DNA of 64,000 bases from Candidatus Poribacteria bacterium. Its GTDB lineage: Bacteria > Poribacteria > WGA-4E > GCA-2687025. Below are positions 9,754-18,475 of the stretch, piece by piece (within the stretch, counting starts at the first letter, position 1; every line of letters begins with the position of its first letter). The notes beneath the pieces were generated by a model. That model was not told the DNA's origin, did no database searches, and worked only from the letters and a program-made list of their open reading frames with translations. The stretch is taken from the NCBI GenBank assembly GCA_026004875.1, contig BPJZ01000003.1:1-64000 (forward strand). The letters are read 5' to 3'. The position numbers and the translations under genes were made by a program.

Positions 9754-10811
9754 GCACCCCTCGGGATGAGCCGATTCGGTTTGGAATCGTCGGATGTGGA
9801 GTGGTCGCGCCGACCCACGCGGTGGCGCTGGACGGGATCGTTGAGGCGAAGCTGATCGCCGTCGCGGACGCCTCACGGAATCGCGCCGAGACGTTCGCCA
9901 AGGAGTTTCGCGTCCCTCGCGTCTATAACGACTATCGGGAGCTCCTGCAGGACCCGGAGATCGACGCCGTGACCATCTGCACGCCCCATCACCTGCACGC
10001 TCCCATTGCGATTGCGGCGGCCCAACACGGCAAGCACGTGCTGGTAGAAAAGCCGATGGCTACCTCTTTGGAGGATGCCGATCGCATGATCGCCGCCTGC
10101 GAGAGGGCCGGCGTTCGGCTGGGGGTGGTCTTCCAGCACCGCTTCGATCCGGCGGTTCGGTATGTCAAGCGCTTGGTGGAGGAAGGGGACCTCGGGCGAA
10201 TCGCGCTGGCAAGCGTCTACGTCAAGTGGTTCCGAACGCAGGACTATTACGATCCGGACTCTTGGCGCGGGAAGTGGGCCACCGCGGGGGGCGGGGCGCT
10301 GATCAACCAGGCGATCCACGCCATTGACGTGTTGTTGTGGATCATGGGAGATGTGGAGCGTCTCAGCGGCTACTACGACGCGCTGGTTCACGCTATCGAG
10401 GTAGAAGATACGGCGGTGGCTTCGCTTCGCTTTGTCTCCGGAGCGCTAGGGGTGGTGGAGGCCTCGACAACGACCTACCCTCAGACGCCGGAGCGGATCG
10501 AGATCGCCGGTTCGCGCGGGACGGTGGCCATCGCCGGGGAGGAGATCGTCCGGCACGAGCTGGCCGGACGCGGTGCGGACATCCCAGACATTCACGCAGG
10601 CGACCCCCGCTTTCGGGGAAAGTCGTACTACGGCGCCAGCCATCCCCGACTGGTGGAAGACTTCGTTCACGCGCTTTTGGAGGGACGGCCTCCGCTGGTG
10701 GACGGTCACCAAGGGCGCCGAGTCCTGGAGGTGATCTTTGGCATCTACGAGTCGTGCCGCACGGGGCGGGAGGTAGTCCTTCGACCCAAGGGGGAGGGAG
10801 GCTCTTGGTGA
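9750..10811 (+). CDS. Gfo/Idh/MocA-family NAD(P)-dependent sugar oxidoreductase
   Basis: Member of the glucose-fructose oxidoreductase/inositol dehydrogenase family, 353 residues. The Rossmann motif GIVGCGVVAPTHAVAL (about 12-27) and the conserved EKPMATSLEDAD with the catalytic Lys (about 100) define the nucleotide domain; GGGALINQAIHAIDVLLWIMG in the second domain carries the usual His/Asp region. The substrate cannot be read from sequence; the family acts on sugars, inositols and nucleotide sugars. Coupled by four-base overlaps to the dehydrogenase before and kdsB after it. Confidence 0.9.
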   Translation: MSTPRDEPIRFGIVGCGVVAPTHAVALDGIVEAKLIAVADASRNRAETFAKEFRVPRVYNDYRELLQDPEIDAVTICTPHHLHAPIAIAAAQHGKHVLVEKPMATSLEDADRMIAACERAGVRLGVVFQHRFDPAVRYVKRLVEEGDLGRIALASVYVKWFRTQDYYDPDSWRGKWATAGGGALINQAIHAIDVLLWIMGDVERLSGYYDALVHAIEVEDTAVASLRFVSGALGVVEASTTTYPQTPERIEIAGSRGTVAIAGEEIVRHELAGRGADIPDIHAGDPRFRGKSYYGASHPRLVEDFVHALLEGRPPLVDGHQGRRVLEVIFGIYESCRTGREVVLRPKGEGGSW

Positions 10812-11566
10812 AACTTCGGGTGTTGGGGGTTATTCCGGCGCGATTTGCTTCCTCGCGTTTTCCGGGCAAGGCGCTGGCGCCCATCCTTGGCAAGCCGATG
10901 ATTCAACACGTCTACGAGCGCTCGCGGCGGGCTAAATCGGTGGACCGGGTGCTGGTAGCCACCGACGACCTGAGAATCTTGGAGACGGTGCGCGACTTTG
11001 GAGGAGAGGCGTTTTTGACCGGCGACTGCCCGACCGGAACCGACCGAGTCGCCGTGACGGCGGCGGCGTTTCCTGACTATGAGGTGGTGTTGAACATTCA
11101 AGGGGACGAGCCGCTTTTAGAGCCGGACATGCTCGACGCGCTGGTCGCCCCGTTTGAGCAGGACGAAACGGTTGTCATGAGCACGCTGGCGGAGCGGATT
11201 CGAGACCAGCGGGACTACCTGAGCCCTAACGTCGTGAAGGTGCTAACCGATCGGTTTGGGTTCGCCCTTTACTTTTCGCGCGCCTCGATTCCCGGAAGCC
11301 GAGCGGGAAGCGTCTGGGACCCGAACGCGCCGATCTTTCGGCACGTGGGCCTTTACGGCTATCGCGCCGACTTTCTCCAGAGGCTGGTCCGTCTGGAGCC
11401 GACGCCCCTCGAGCAGCGGGAGGGGCTGGAGCAGCTTCGCGCTTTGGAGAACGGCTATCGGATCTACGTCTCCATCACCCCTTATCGAACGGTCGGGGTG
11501 GACACGCCTGAGGAGCTCCTCGCCGTCGAGGAGATTCTCCGGAGACGGCTGGGGCTTCAGCCGTGA
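10808..11566 (+). CDS. kdsB: 3-deoxy-manno-octulosonate cytidylyltransferase (CMP-Kdo synthetase)
   Basis: Activates Kdo with CTP for lipid A-core synthesis. The GTG at 10808 overlaps the preceding stop (GTGA) and follows GGGAGGGAGG. The 252-residue product starts KLRVLGVIPARFASSRFPGK, the nucleotide-binding signature of KdsB, and has the LNIQGDEPLLEP motif (about 98-109) and the C-terminal TVGVDTPEELLAVEEIL typical of the family. Its presence implies Kdo-type sugars in the outer membrane. The two oxidoreductases coupled to it are not standard Kdo genes; KdsA, KdsC and KdsD are not in the window. Confidence 0.94.
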   Translation: MKLRVLGVIPARFASSRFPGKALAPILGKPMIQHVYERSRRAKSVDRVLVATDDLRILETVRDFGGEAFLTGDCPTGTDRVAVTAAAFPDYEVVLNIQGDEPLLEPDMLDALVAPFEQDETVVMSTLAERIRDQRDYLSPNVVKVLTDRFGFALYFSRASIPGSRAGSVWDPNAPIFRHVGLYGYRADFLQRLVRLEPTPLEQREGLEQLRALENGYRIYVSITPYRTVGVDTPEELLAVEEILRRRLGLQP

Positions 11567-11579
11567 TCTGCTCCAGCGT

Positions 11580-12590
11580 TCAGGGGCGCAGGCGCTGGAG
11601 CGCCGGGGCGACCTGAACGCGCCGGTACGGCTCCTCCGGGTGGGAGAGCCGCCAGAGGAGCGTCTCGACGGCGGCCTTGCCGATCGCCTCCGGTCGGATG
11701 TCCACGTTGGCCCAGAACCCCAGGGCGCTAAGCAGGTTTTCGTCGTTCAGGCAACCGATCGCGTCCAGCTCACGACCCAACCGGCAGCCGATCTCTTGAA
11801 GCAGCCGGCCCAGGATCGCCGCGCCGGTCTCTGCGCCGGGGAGGAACAGCCCGTCGGGGCGACCTGGAGCCTGTAGGATCGGAAGCAGCCGTTGAGGGAG
11901 CGTCGTTCGCTCCGGCGGCTCCGGCTCGATCACTCGGACGTCGGCGATTCCCTGGCGTCGAGCCGCCTGAAGGAAGGCCTCCGTGCGGCGTAGTAGCGAC
12001 GGATGACCGGCGCGGTCCATCACTACCGCCAGCCGACGTCGGCCCCGTTCCAGGAGGTATTCCAGCGCCAAGGCCCCGACCCGTGCGTTATCCGGCAGGA
12101 CGATGTCGCCGCTCACCTCCACCGCCCCCGGCTCAAAGAGCCACACATAGGGCACGTGCCGAATCAACGGTGGCAACCACTCCCGTGATCCGACCGGAGC
12201 TCGGACGATCAGGCCATCAATATGTCTCCGGTCGATCGTAGGGGGAAGCCGTTCCGGCTCCGGAAGGCCGGTGATCAGCAGTTGCAGGTCGGCGGCCCGA
12301 GCGGCCTCCTCCATTCCGGCCAGCAGTCGAGCGCTGAGGACCGTCTTGAGCGGATGGCCGACCGCGGTGGGGATCAGCACGGCGATCTTGCCGGTGTGGA
12401 TCCCCAATCGAGAGCGGGCGTTTCGTCGTCGTCGGTCGGTGGGCGGGGGCGGGACGTAGTTGAGCGCCTGGATGGCTTCACGCACCCGTTGGGCTGTCTC
12501 CGGTCGAACGCGCGGGTCCCCGTTGAGCACCCGCGAGACGGTCGCCGTGGAGACCCCGGCTCGCCGGGCAACGTCCAGAATCCGACTCAT
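11580..12590 (-). CDS. LacI-family transcriptional regulator
   Basis: DNA-binding repressor/activator, 336 residues from the ATG at 12590, which follows GGAGGAAG; an earlier in-frame ATG would add an odd basic tail. Residues 1-55 are the LacI helix-turn-helix and hinge (ILDVARRAGVSTATVSRVLNG, then RVREAIQALNYVP). The rest is a periplasmic-binding-protein-like sensor domain (GKIAVLIPTAVGHPL, HIDGLIVRAPV). No metabolic operon obviously paired with it lies alongside: kdsB converges on it, and the LamG gene upstream faces the same way. A -10-like TACAAT lies at 12653-12648. Target and ligand unknown. Confidence 0.93.
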   Translation of the reverse strand: MSRILDVARRAGVSTATVSRVLNGDPRVRPETAQRVREAIQALNYVPPPPTDRRRRNARSRLGIHTGKIAVLIPTAVGHPLKTVLSARLLAGMEEAARAADLQLLITGLPEPERLPPTIDRRHIDGLIVRAPVGSREWLPPLIRHVPYVWLFEPGAVEVSGDIVLPDNARVGALALEYLLERGRRRLAVVMDRAGHPSLLRRTEAFLQAARRQGIADVRVIEPEPPERTTLPQRLLPILQAPGRPDGLFLPGAETGAAILGRLLQEIGCRLGRELDAIGCLNDENLLSALGFWANVDIRPEAIGKAAVETLLWRLSHPEEPYRRVQVAPALQRLRP

Positions 12591-12716
12591 GCGAAGCTTC
12601 CTCCGCCTGAATTCGTTCTTAGAATGGGGGCAACTCAATTCGCAGGGATTGTAGCAGGCTTGCCGGGGAAGAAGAAGTGTTGCTTGTATTTCTTCGCGCC
12701 CTCAAAGGGGATCAAG

Positions 12717-12752
12717 CCCAAGCGCCGCCCCAAAGAGGGGGCGGCGCTTGGG
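12717..12752 (-). terminator. Perfect 15-bp hairpin downstream of the LamG gene
   Basis: CCCAAGCGCCGCCCC and its exact complement flank a six-base loop (12732-12737). On the minus strand it lies 44 bases past the LamG stop and is followed by CTTGATCCCCTTTG, a weak T-rich tract, so it probably ends LamG transcription and insulates the LacI gene. The poor T-run means it could also act as an mRNA-stabilising stem. Confidence 0.65.
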
Positions 12753-12795
12753 ACCAAGGACAAGAACGGCTTTTGGCAGAGAGTGTTAGTGGCGC

Positions 12796-13533
12796 TCAGC
12801 GCAGCGCGCGAAGCGCTCCCCAGGTGGTCGTCAGCTTGCCGCGCGGGTCCACGCTCAGCGAGTTGGACTGAGCGTTATAGTTCTGGGCTACCTCTTCCGG
12901 CGTCAGCACGCGGTTATACAGGCGAACCTCGTCCACCTTTCCGATCAGGTAACGCCCATCATGCTCGCTACCGACCCGGCGTTCGTTCATATTCTCCGGC
13001 GTTGCGCCGCTGGTTCCCTCGGCGGCCAGTTCCCCGTTGACGTAGAGCTTCAGCTCGTTGGCCCCCGTGTCGGTGGTGTAGACGATGTGGTACCAGACGC
13101 CGGCCTCCGGATTCGGGTAGACGATCTTCACGCCGTCGTTTTTGTGCACCTGAATCTGGTTCGATTCAAACTTGAAGTGCACCTTCCCGGCGGCCCACTG
13201 CCAAGTGGAGACGATCCCCTGGATACCTCCAAAGGAGTCCTCCATGGCCCAGCATTCCACGCTGACCTCCGGCCAATCGCCTAGGGCGGGAATCTCCACG
13301 TAGTTGGGGTTCCCGTCAAACTGGAATGCCTCGCCGATCACCCCGTCGACCAGCTCCAGGTTGCCGACCAGCTTCGCATCGTTTCCGCCGAACACGTCTT
13401 GAACCACCTCACCCTGGACGGTGTTCTTGTCGAAGGTGTACATGGCGACCAGGCCGTCGGTCACAAACTGCTGGGCCCAGGCCCCCACGCTCCCAGCGGC
13501 CAGAAGCATCAGCGTAATCCACCGTGCTTTCAT
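12796..13533 (-). CDS. Secreted LamG (concanavalin A-like) domain protein
   Basis: A 245-residue exported protein consisting of a signal peptide (MKARWITLMLLAAGSVGAWA, cleavage before QQF) and one LamG/laminin-G-like jelly roll (about 25-225: VAMYTFDKN, GNPNYVEIPALGDW, NELKLYVNGELAAEG, GKVDEVRLYNRVLTPEEV). Such domains bind carbohydrates or glycans; the ligand is unknown and no catalytic domain is attached. The ATG at 13533 follows GGAGGAAAC. The tail VDPRGKLTTTWGALR recalls the ends of many LamG proteins in Poribacteria (recollection, unchecked). A good promoter lies just upstream and a hairpin just downstream, so it is a single-gene unit. Confidence 0.88.
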   Translation of the reverse strand: MKARWITLMLLAAGSVGAWAQQFVTDGLVAMYTFDKNTVQGEVVQDVFGGNDAKLVGNLELVDGVIGEAFQFDGNPNYVEIPALGDWPEVSVECWAMEDSFGGIQGIVSTWQWAAGKVHFKFESNQIQVHKNDGVKIVYPNPEAGVWYHIVYTTDTGANELKLYVNGELAAEGTSGATPENMNERRVGSEHDGRYLIGKVDEVRLYNRVLTPEEVAQNYNAQSNSLSVDPRGKLTTTWGALRALR

Positions 13534-13599
13534 AGTGGTTTCCTCCGTATCCCCCATTGGATGGCTGTTTGACCCCCCGATTCAAGTACTGCCTGCTTA

Positions 13600-13628
13600 A
13601 TTTTAGGAAGCGGGAGGGGGTTTTGCAA
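13600..13628 (-). promoter_or_regulatory. Candidate sigma-70 promoter for the LamG gene
   Basis: On the minus strand TTGCAA (13628-13623), exactly 17 bases, then TAAAAT (13605-13600), about 67 bases ahead of the ATG. Spacing and boxes are good. The same 229-base gap must also hold the argJ promoter, for which I found no convincing pair of boxes. Confidence 0.55.
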
Positions 13629-13762
13629 GAAAAACCAGCGTGGCGTTTCAGCAACTGTCCGATGCACTCGCTGGCAGTCGAGGCAGGGATTTTTCTGGAA
13701 TTGCGTTCCACCTTTGAGTACACTTGCTCCCAGATTTTCGCTGGAAAGGGAGGGGCCAACGG

Positions 13763-14974
13763 ATGGAAGCGATCCGTCCTGTGGTCGGAGGGGTGCTCGC
13801 TGCGGAAGGGTTTTGTGCTGCTGGGGTTGCAGCCGAGATTCGCTATCGCGGCCGTCCCGACGTAGGTCTGTTGGTGGCGGAGAGGCTCTGCGCGGCAGCG
13901 GGGACCTTCACCCGGAACCGGTTCTGCGCCGCGCCGGTGGTCGTCTCGCGGGAGCACCTTCGTCGTTCGGGGGGCCGCGCCGGCGCGATCGTGGTCAATG
14001 CCGGGAACGCCAACGCCGCCACGGGCGAGCAGGGCCTTCAAGATGCTCGGCGGATGGCGGCGCAGGTGGCCGAGGGGCTCGGCCTTCAACCAGAACAGAT
14101 CCTGGTCGCCTCGACGGGGGTCATCGGCGAGCCGCTGCCGATGGACCGCGTTCAAGCCGGAATCGATCAAGCCATTGCCGCCGTTCGTTCCGGCGGAAAC
14201 GGCGCCTTTCCGGAGGCCATCCTGACGACCGACACCCGGAAAAAGGAGTACGCCGTTGAGGTGGTGACACCCAGCGGTCCGATTCGCATCGGCGGCTGCG
14301 CTAAGGGTGCTGGAATGATCGCGCCGAACATGGCGACGATGCTCGCCTTTCTGACCACGGACGCAGCCGTTGCTCCGCCCTTCTTGCAACAGGCCCTTCG
14401 TCGAGCCGTCGCCCGGAGCTTCAACCGGATCAGTGTGGACGGCGACACCAGCACCAACGATTCGGTCTTCCTGCTGGCCTCCGGCCGAGGGACGGTCGTC
14501 GAGTCGCACACGGGGACCGCGGCGGCTTTCCAAGAGGGGTTGAACCTTGTCTGCCTCGAGCTGGCTAAGCAGATCGCCGGGGACGGCGAAGGAGCCACCC
14601 GATTGGTGGAGATTCGGGTCTCCGGCGCCCGTTCGGAAGAGGAGGCCGAAGACGCCGCCCGGCGGATCGGCACCTCGCCATTGGTGAAGACCGCCATCTA
14701 CGGTAACGACGCCAACTGGGGCCGGATCGTCATGGCCCTGGGCAACTCTTCGGCAACCTTTCGGACCGACGCGGTGGATCTCTGGGTCGGATCGGTCCAA
14801 CTGCTCCAGGCGGGCCGGAGAACCGACTACGCCGAGGAGGCGGCCACTGCCCAACTTCAAACGAACCCGGTTCTCATCCGCCTCGACCTGCACGCCGGAG
14901 AGGCGGAGGCCACCTTCTGGACCTGTGACCTGACCGAGGAGTACGTCCGCGAAAACGCCGCCTACCGTTCTTGA
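13763..14974 (+). CDS. argJ: Bifunctional ornithine acetyltransferase / N-acetylglutamate synthase
   Basis: Recycles the acetyl group between N-acetylornithine and glutamate in arginine synthesis. The ATG at 13763 follows GGGAGGGG; a longer in-frame start is not needed. The 403-residue precursor shows the self-cleavage site in KGAGMIAPNMATMLAF (cut between A191 and T192, which becomes the nucleophile), the oxyanion STGVIGE (about 117-123) and the C-terminal GNDANWGR and DLTEEYVRENAAYRS endings. First gene of argJ-argB-argD, so the cell uses the cyclic acetyl route; argC is not here. Confidence 0.96.
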   Translation: MEAIRPVVGGVLAAEGFCAAGVAAEIRYRGRPDVGLLVAERLCAAAGTFTRNRFCAAPVVVSREHLRRSGGRAGAIVVNAGNANAATGEQGLQDARRMAAQVAEGLGLQPEQILVASTGVIGEPLPMDRVQAGIDQAIAAVRSGGNGAFPEAILTTDTRKKEYAVEVVTPSGPIRIGGCAKGAGMIAPNMATMLAFLTTDAAVAPPFLQQALRRAVARSFNRISVDGDTSTNDSVFLLASGRGTVVESHTGTAAAFQEGLNLVCLELAKQIAGDGEGATRLVEIRVSGARSEEEAEDAARRIGTSPLVKTAIYGNDANWGRIVMALGNSSATFRTDAVDLWVGSVQLLQAGRRTDYAEEAATAQLQTNPVLIRLDLHAGEAEATFWTCDLTEEYVRENAAYRS

Positions 14975-14990
14975 AGCGGAGGGCTAAACG

Positions 14991-15890
14991 ATGACCATCT
15001 CGCTGGAAGAGCTTTCCCGGCGCGCCGAAGTCCTCATCGAGGCGCTCCCCTACATCCGCGAGTTCTACGGAAAGACGATCGTCGTCAAGTACGGCGGACA
15101 CGCGATGACCGACCCCAGACTGAAGCAACAGGTGATGAACGACATCATCCTGATGAAGTACGTCGGGATGAAGCCGGTGCTGATCCACGGCGGCGGACCG
15201 CAGATCAGCGAACTGATGCGTCGAGTCGGAAAGGAGGCTCAGTTTGTCAACGGGCTTCGGGTCACCGATGCCGAAACCGCAGGTCTAGCCGAAATGGTCC
15301 TGGTGGGAACGGTCAACAAAGAGATCGTCTCTCTGCTGAACCAGATGGGCGGCAAAGCCGTCGGACTGAGCGGAAAGGACGCCAACCTGATCCGGGCTCG
15401 AAAGCACTACCCGACCGTCAAAAACGGCTCGGAGGTCCAAACGGTGGACATCGGCTACGTCGGCGAGATCACCGAAGTGAACACCGAAATCATCGAGGTG
15501 CTGGACGCAAAGGGCTTCATCCCCGTGATCGCCGGAACCGGCGTCGGCGAAAAGGGCGAAACTTACAACATCAACGCAGATACCGCAGCCGGAAAGATCG
15601 CCGCCGCGCTTCGCGCCGAGAAGCTGATCCTCCTCAGCGACGTCCGCGGGGTGCTCCGCAACCCGGAGGACCCGGACTCGTTGATCTCCACCATCCGAGT
15701 CAGCGAGGTGCCCGCGCTCCGCGAAGCGGGCGTGCTCAGCAAGGGGATGATCCCTAAAGTCGAGGCCTGTGTCGTCGCCCTGGAAGGCGGCGTCCGAAAG
15801 GCTCATATCATCGACGGACGTATTCCTCACTCGCTGCTGCTGGAGATCTTTACCGATACAGGAATCGGGACGATGATCGTTCCGGACTAA
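14991..15890 (+). CDS. argB: Acetylglutamate kinase
   Basis: Phosphorylates N-acetylglutamate, the second step of arginine synthesis. In 299 residues it has the ATP/substrate loops VVKYGGHAM (about 27-35), [14 protein letters not shown] (about 64-77), the NAG-binding FVNGLRVTD and the C-terminal GTMIVPD. The length and an N-terminal helix ([14 protein letters not shown]) match the arginine-sensitive hexameric class, so feedback inhibition by arginine is likely by family analogy. It starts 16 bases after argJ. Confidence 0.96.
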   Translation: MTISLEELSRRAEVLIEALPYIREFYGKTIVVKYGGHAMTDPRLKQQVMNDIILMKYVGMKPVLIHGGGPQISELMRRVGKEAQFVNGLRVTDAETAGLAEMVLVGTVNKEIVSLLNQMGGKAVGLSGKDANLIRARKHYPTVKNGSEVQTVDIGYVGEITEVNTEIIEVLDAKGFIPVIAGTGVGEKGETYNINADTAAGKIAAALRAEKLILLSDVRGVLRNPEDPDSLISTIRVSEVPALREAGVLSKGMIPKVEACVVALEGGVRKAHIIDGRIPHSLLLEIFTDTGIGTMIVPD

Positions 15891-15911
15891 CTCGCAGAAG
15901 GGCAGGGGAGC

Positions 15912-17120
15912 ATGACCAACGCTTCGATCAAGGCCGAGGCGACCAAGTACCTGATTAACACTTACGGTACCGCCCGCTCGCTCGCCCTGGTCAAGGGGGA
16001 GGGCGTCTACGTCTGGGACGCCGACGGCAAGCGCTACCTGGACTTCCTGGGTGGAATCGCAGTGAACGCGCTAGGCCATTGCCATCCGGCGGTGGTGCGG
16101 GCGATCACCGAGCAGGCTCGGACGCTGATCCACTGCTCCAACCTTTACTACATTGAGCCTCAGGTTCGTCTGGCCCGGCTGCTGGTGGAGAACTCCTTTG
16201 CGGACCAGTGTTTCTTTTGCAACAGTGGTGCCGAGGCGAACGAGGCGGCGATCAAACTGGCTCGGAAGTGGGCTAAAGACCACGGCCACCCGGAGCGCTA
16301 TGTGATCGTCTCCATGGAGCAGTCCTTTCACGGACGAACGCTTGCGGCGATCACCGCGACCGGTCAGTCGAAGTATCACAAGGGCTTTGAGCCGCTGCCA
16401 GAAGGGTTTCGTCACGTTCCCTACAACGACCTGGAGGCGGCACGCCGGGCGCTAGAGGCGGGCGACGTCTGCGCCGTCCTCGTGGAGCCGATCCAGTCGG
16501 AAGGGGGCGTTAACACGCCGGATCGGGACTATCTCCGGGGTCTCCGGGCGCTCTGCGACGAGTTTGGCGCGTTGCTGATCCTCGACGAGGTCCAGACCGG
16601 CCTGGGGCGGCTGGGGAGGCTCTGGGGCTATGAAGTCTTCCAGGTGGAGCCGGACGCGATCACGCTGGCCAAGGCGCTCGGCGGGGGCGTGCCGATCGGC
16701 GCGCTGTTGGCCAAGGCGTCGGTGGCCGAGAGCTTCGGACCGGGCACCCACGCTTCGACGTTCGGGGGGAATCCCTTAGCCAGTGCTGCGGCCTATGCGA
16801 CCCTCCGCACCATCCTGGACGAGAATCTACCGGAACACGCCGCCGCGATGGGTGAGTACCTTCAGGAGGCGATGCTTGCCCTCCGGAAGGAGTTCGATTG
16901 TATCTTGGGGGTGCGCGGCGTAGGGCTGCTCCGAGGGCTGGAGGTCTCCCCAGAAGTGGACGGAAACGCCTTGGCTGCCCGTTGCATCGAAAACGGCCTG
17001 CTGACCATCTGCACGAACAACACCATTTTGCGCTTCCTTCCGCCGCTGATCATTCAACCGGAGCACGTGGATGCTGCCGTTGAGGTTGTTCGTCGCTCGC
17101 TCCGAGAGGTGCTCGGATGA
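15912..17120 (+). CDS. argD: Acetylornithine aminotransferase
   Basis: PLP enzyme (class III) converting N-acetylglutamate semialdehyde to N-acetylornithine. Typical blocks: FFCNSGAEANEAAIKLARKW (about 101-120), SFHGRTLAAITATGQ, LLILDEVQTGLGR with the PLP aspartate (about 221-233) and the PLP lysine in LAKALGGGVPIGA (K254). Third gene of the arginine cluster, 21 bases after argB, and overlapping the protease gene by four bases (ATGA). Ornithine or succinylornithine aminotransferases are close relatives; the gene context decides. Confidence 0.94.
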   Translation: MTNASIKAEATKYLINTYGTARSLALVKGEGVYVWDADGKRYLDFLGGIAVNALGHCHPAVVRAITEQARTLIHCSNLYYIEPQVRLARLLVENSFADQCFFCNSGAEANEAAIKLARKWAKDHGHPERYVIVSMEQSFHGRTLAAITATGQSKYHKGFEPLPEGFRHVPYNDLEAARRALEAGDVCAVLVEPIQSEGGVNTPDRDYLRGLRALCDEFGALLILDEVQTGLGRLGRLWGYEVFQVEPDAITLAKALGGGVPIGALLAKASVAESFGPGTHASTFGGNPLASAAAYATLRTILDENLPEHAAAMGEYLQEAMLALRKEFDCILGVRGVGLLRGLEVSPEVDGNALAARCIENGLLTICTNNTILRFLPPLIIQPEHVDAAVEVVRRSLREVLG

Positions 17121-18475
17121 GAGCCGGTCGCCAGGTGTCTCGACGCATCAGGCTGGGACTGCTCCTGCTGATTATCTGGGGGGTGGCTCCTCTTACCGGC
17201 GGGGCTCAGGAGGCTATAGACCGCTCCCGCCAGAACGCCATCGTCCAAGCGGTTCGACGAGTGAGCCCGGCAGTGGTGAACATCAGCTCAACCCACGTGA
17301 TGCGGCGCTACGTACTCTCCTGGTGGAACTTTTTAGAGGGAGGGGACCCCTTTGGGATCGAAGAGGAGCGTTACCAGAGCTTGGGCTCCGGTGTCATCTT
17401 CGACGCAGAGCGCGGCTACGTGCTGACCAACCAGCATGTGGTAGAGGGGGCCGACGAGATTGCCGTTCGGCTTCACGATGGACGCTCCTTTGCCGCCGAG
17501 CTAGTCGGTCAGGACGCCTACTTCGATCTGGCCGTGCTCCGGATTGAAGGGAAGGACCTACCGGAGGCTCCGTTTGGTGATTCGGACGCTCTGCAGATCG
17601 GTGAGTGGGCGATCGCCATCGGCAACCCGTTTGGTCGATACGTGCGTGACCTGGAGCCGAGCGTCACTGTCGGCGTGATCAGCGCCACCGATCGAGTGGT
17701 CCAGGTCGAGGGGCGAACCTACACCCATCTGGTCCAGACGGATGCAGCGATCAATCCGGGGAACAGCGGCGGTCCGCTGGTTAACGCTCAAGGCGAGGTG
17801 ATCGGCATCAACACGTTCATCCTGAGCGAGTCGGGGGGCTCTCACGGGGTGAATTTCGCTTTAGAGATTAACGTCGTCAAGCGGGTGATCCCTCATCTGA
17901 TCCGGCGCGGTCGGGTGGTGGAGCCGTGGTTTGGGATGCTCTATGCGGATCTGTCGCCGGAGCAGGCCCGCGCGCTAAAGGCGCCGCGATACGGCGCAGT
18001 GCTGATCACCTATGTGCGTCCCGGCTCTCCAGCGAGTCGGGCAGGGGTCCAAAAGGACGATCTGCTGGTTCGCGTCGGCAGCGAACGGATTTACTTCGCC
18101 CGGCAGGCGCGAGGAACCCTCCGGCTGGCCTGGGAAGGGGAGCCGTTACCGGTTACCGTGCTCCGTCGAGGACGGGAGGTCACCCTGACCCTAACGCCGA
18201 GCAGCCTGCCGGAGGACTTCTCCTTTTATGGCGCCGTCGTTCGGGAACCGGAGCGGGGGCTGCTGCTGGTGGATCGTGTCGAGGAGAACTCCCTCTTCTT
18301 CCGAGTCCTCCAGCGCGGGGACGTGCTGTTACAGCTAGGAAGCGTCCGATTGCGGAGTCTGGCCCAGCTGCGCGAGCTGGCCTATCAGGTGGAGCCGGAA
18401 GGGAAGTACCGACTCACCTTTCAGCGGGGGCGAAATCTCCTCTACGTGGACTTCTCGATCGCTATTGGGAGGTGA
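17117..18475 (+). CDS. HtrA/DegP-type periplasmic serine protease with PDZ domains
   Basis: Envelope quality-control protease, 452 residues. A signal peptide (basic start, LGLLLLIIWGVAPLTG, cleavage near GGAQ) is followed by a trypsin-like domain (about 40-270) with the full triad: His in NQHVV (H107), Asp in FDLAVL (D137) and Ser in NPGNSGGP (S217). One PDZ domain (about 275-360, ITYVRPGSPASRAGVQKDDLL) is clear; a second, weaker one (about 370-450, LLLVDRVEENSLFF) seems to follow. It overlaps argD by four bases, a curious pairing with arginine genes, and converges with the sigma factor gene with a 14-base overlap. Confidence 0.92.
   Translation: MRAGRQVSRRIRLGLLLLIIWGVAPLTGGAQEAIDRSRQNAIVQAVRRVSPAVVNISSTHVMRRYVLSWWNFLEGGDPFGIEEERYQSLGSGVIFDAERGYVLTNQHVVEGADEIAVRLHDGRSFAAELVGQDAYFDLAVLRIEGKDLPEAPFGDSDALQIGEWAIAIGNPFGRYVRDLEPSVTVGVISATDRVVQVEGRTYTHLVQTDAAINPGNSGGPLVNAQGEVIGINTFILSESGGSHGVNFALEINVVKRVIPHLIRRGRVVEPWFGMLYADLSPEQARALKAPRYGAVLITYVRPGSPASRAGVQKDDLLVRVGSERIYFARQARGTLRLAWEGEPLPVTVLRRGREVTLTLTPSSLPEDFSFYGAVVREPERGLLLVDRVEENSLFFRVLQRGDVLLQLGSVRLRSLAQLRELAYQVEPEGKYRLTFQRGRNLLYVDFSIAIGR

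Noticed and set aside
10337-10810. Long N-terminal extension of kdsB
   Set aside because: It overlaps the oxidoreductase gene in a different frame and is low-complexity; KdsB proteins start at the KLRVLGVIPAR segment.
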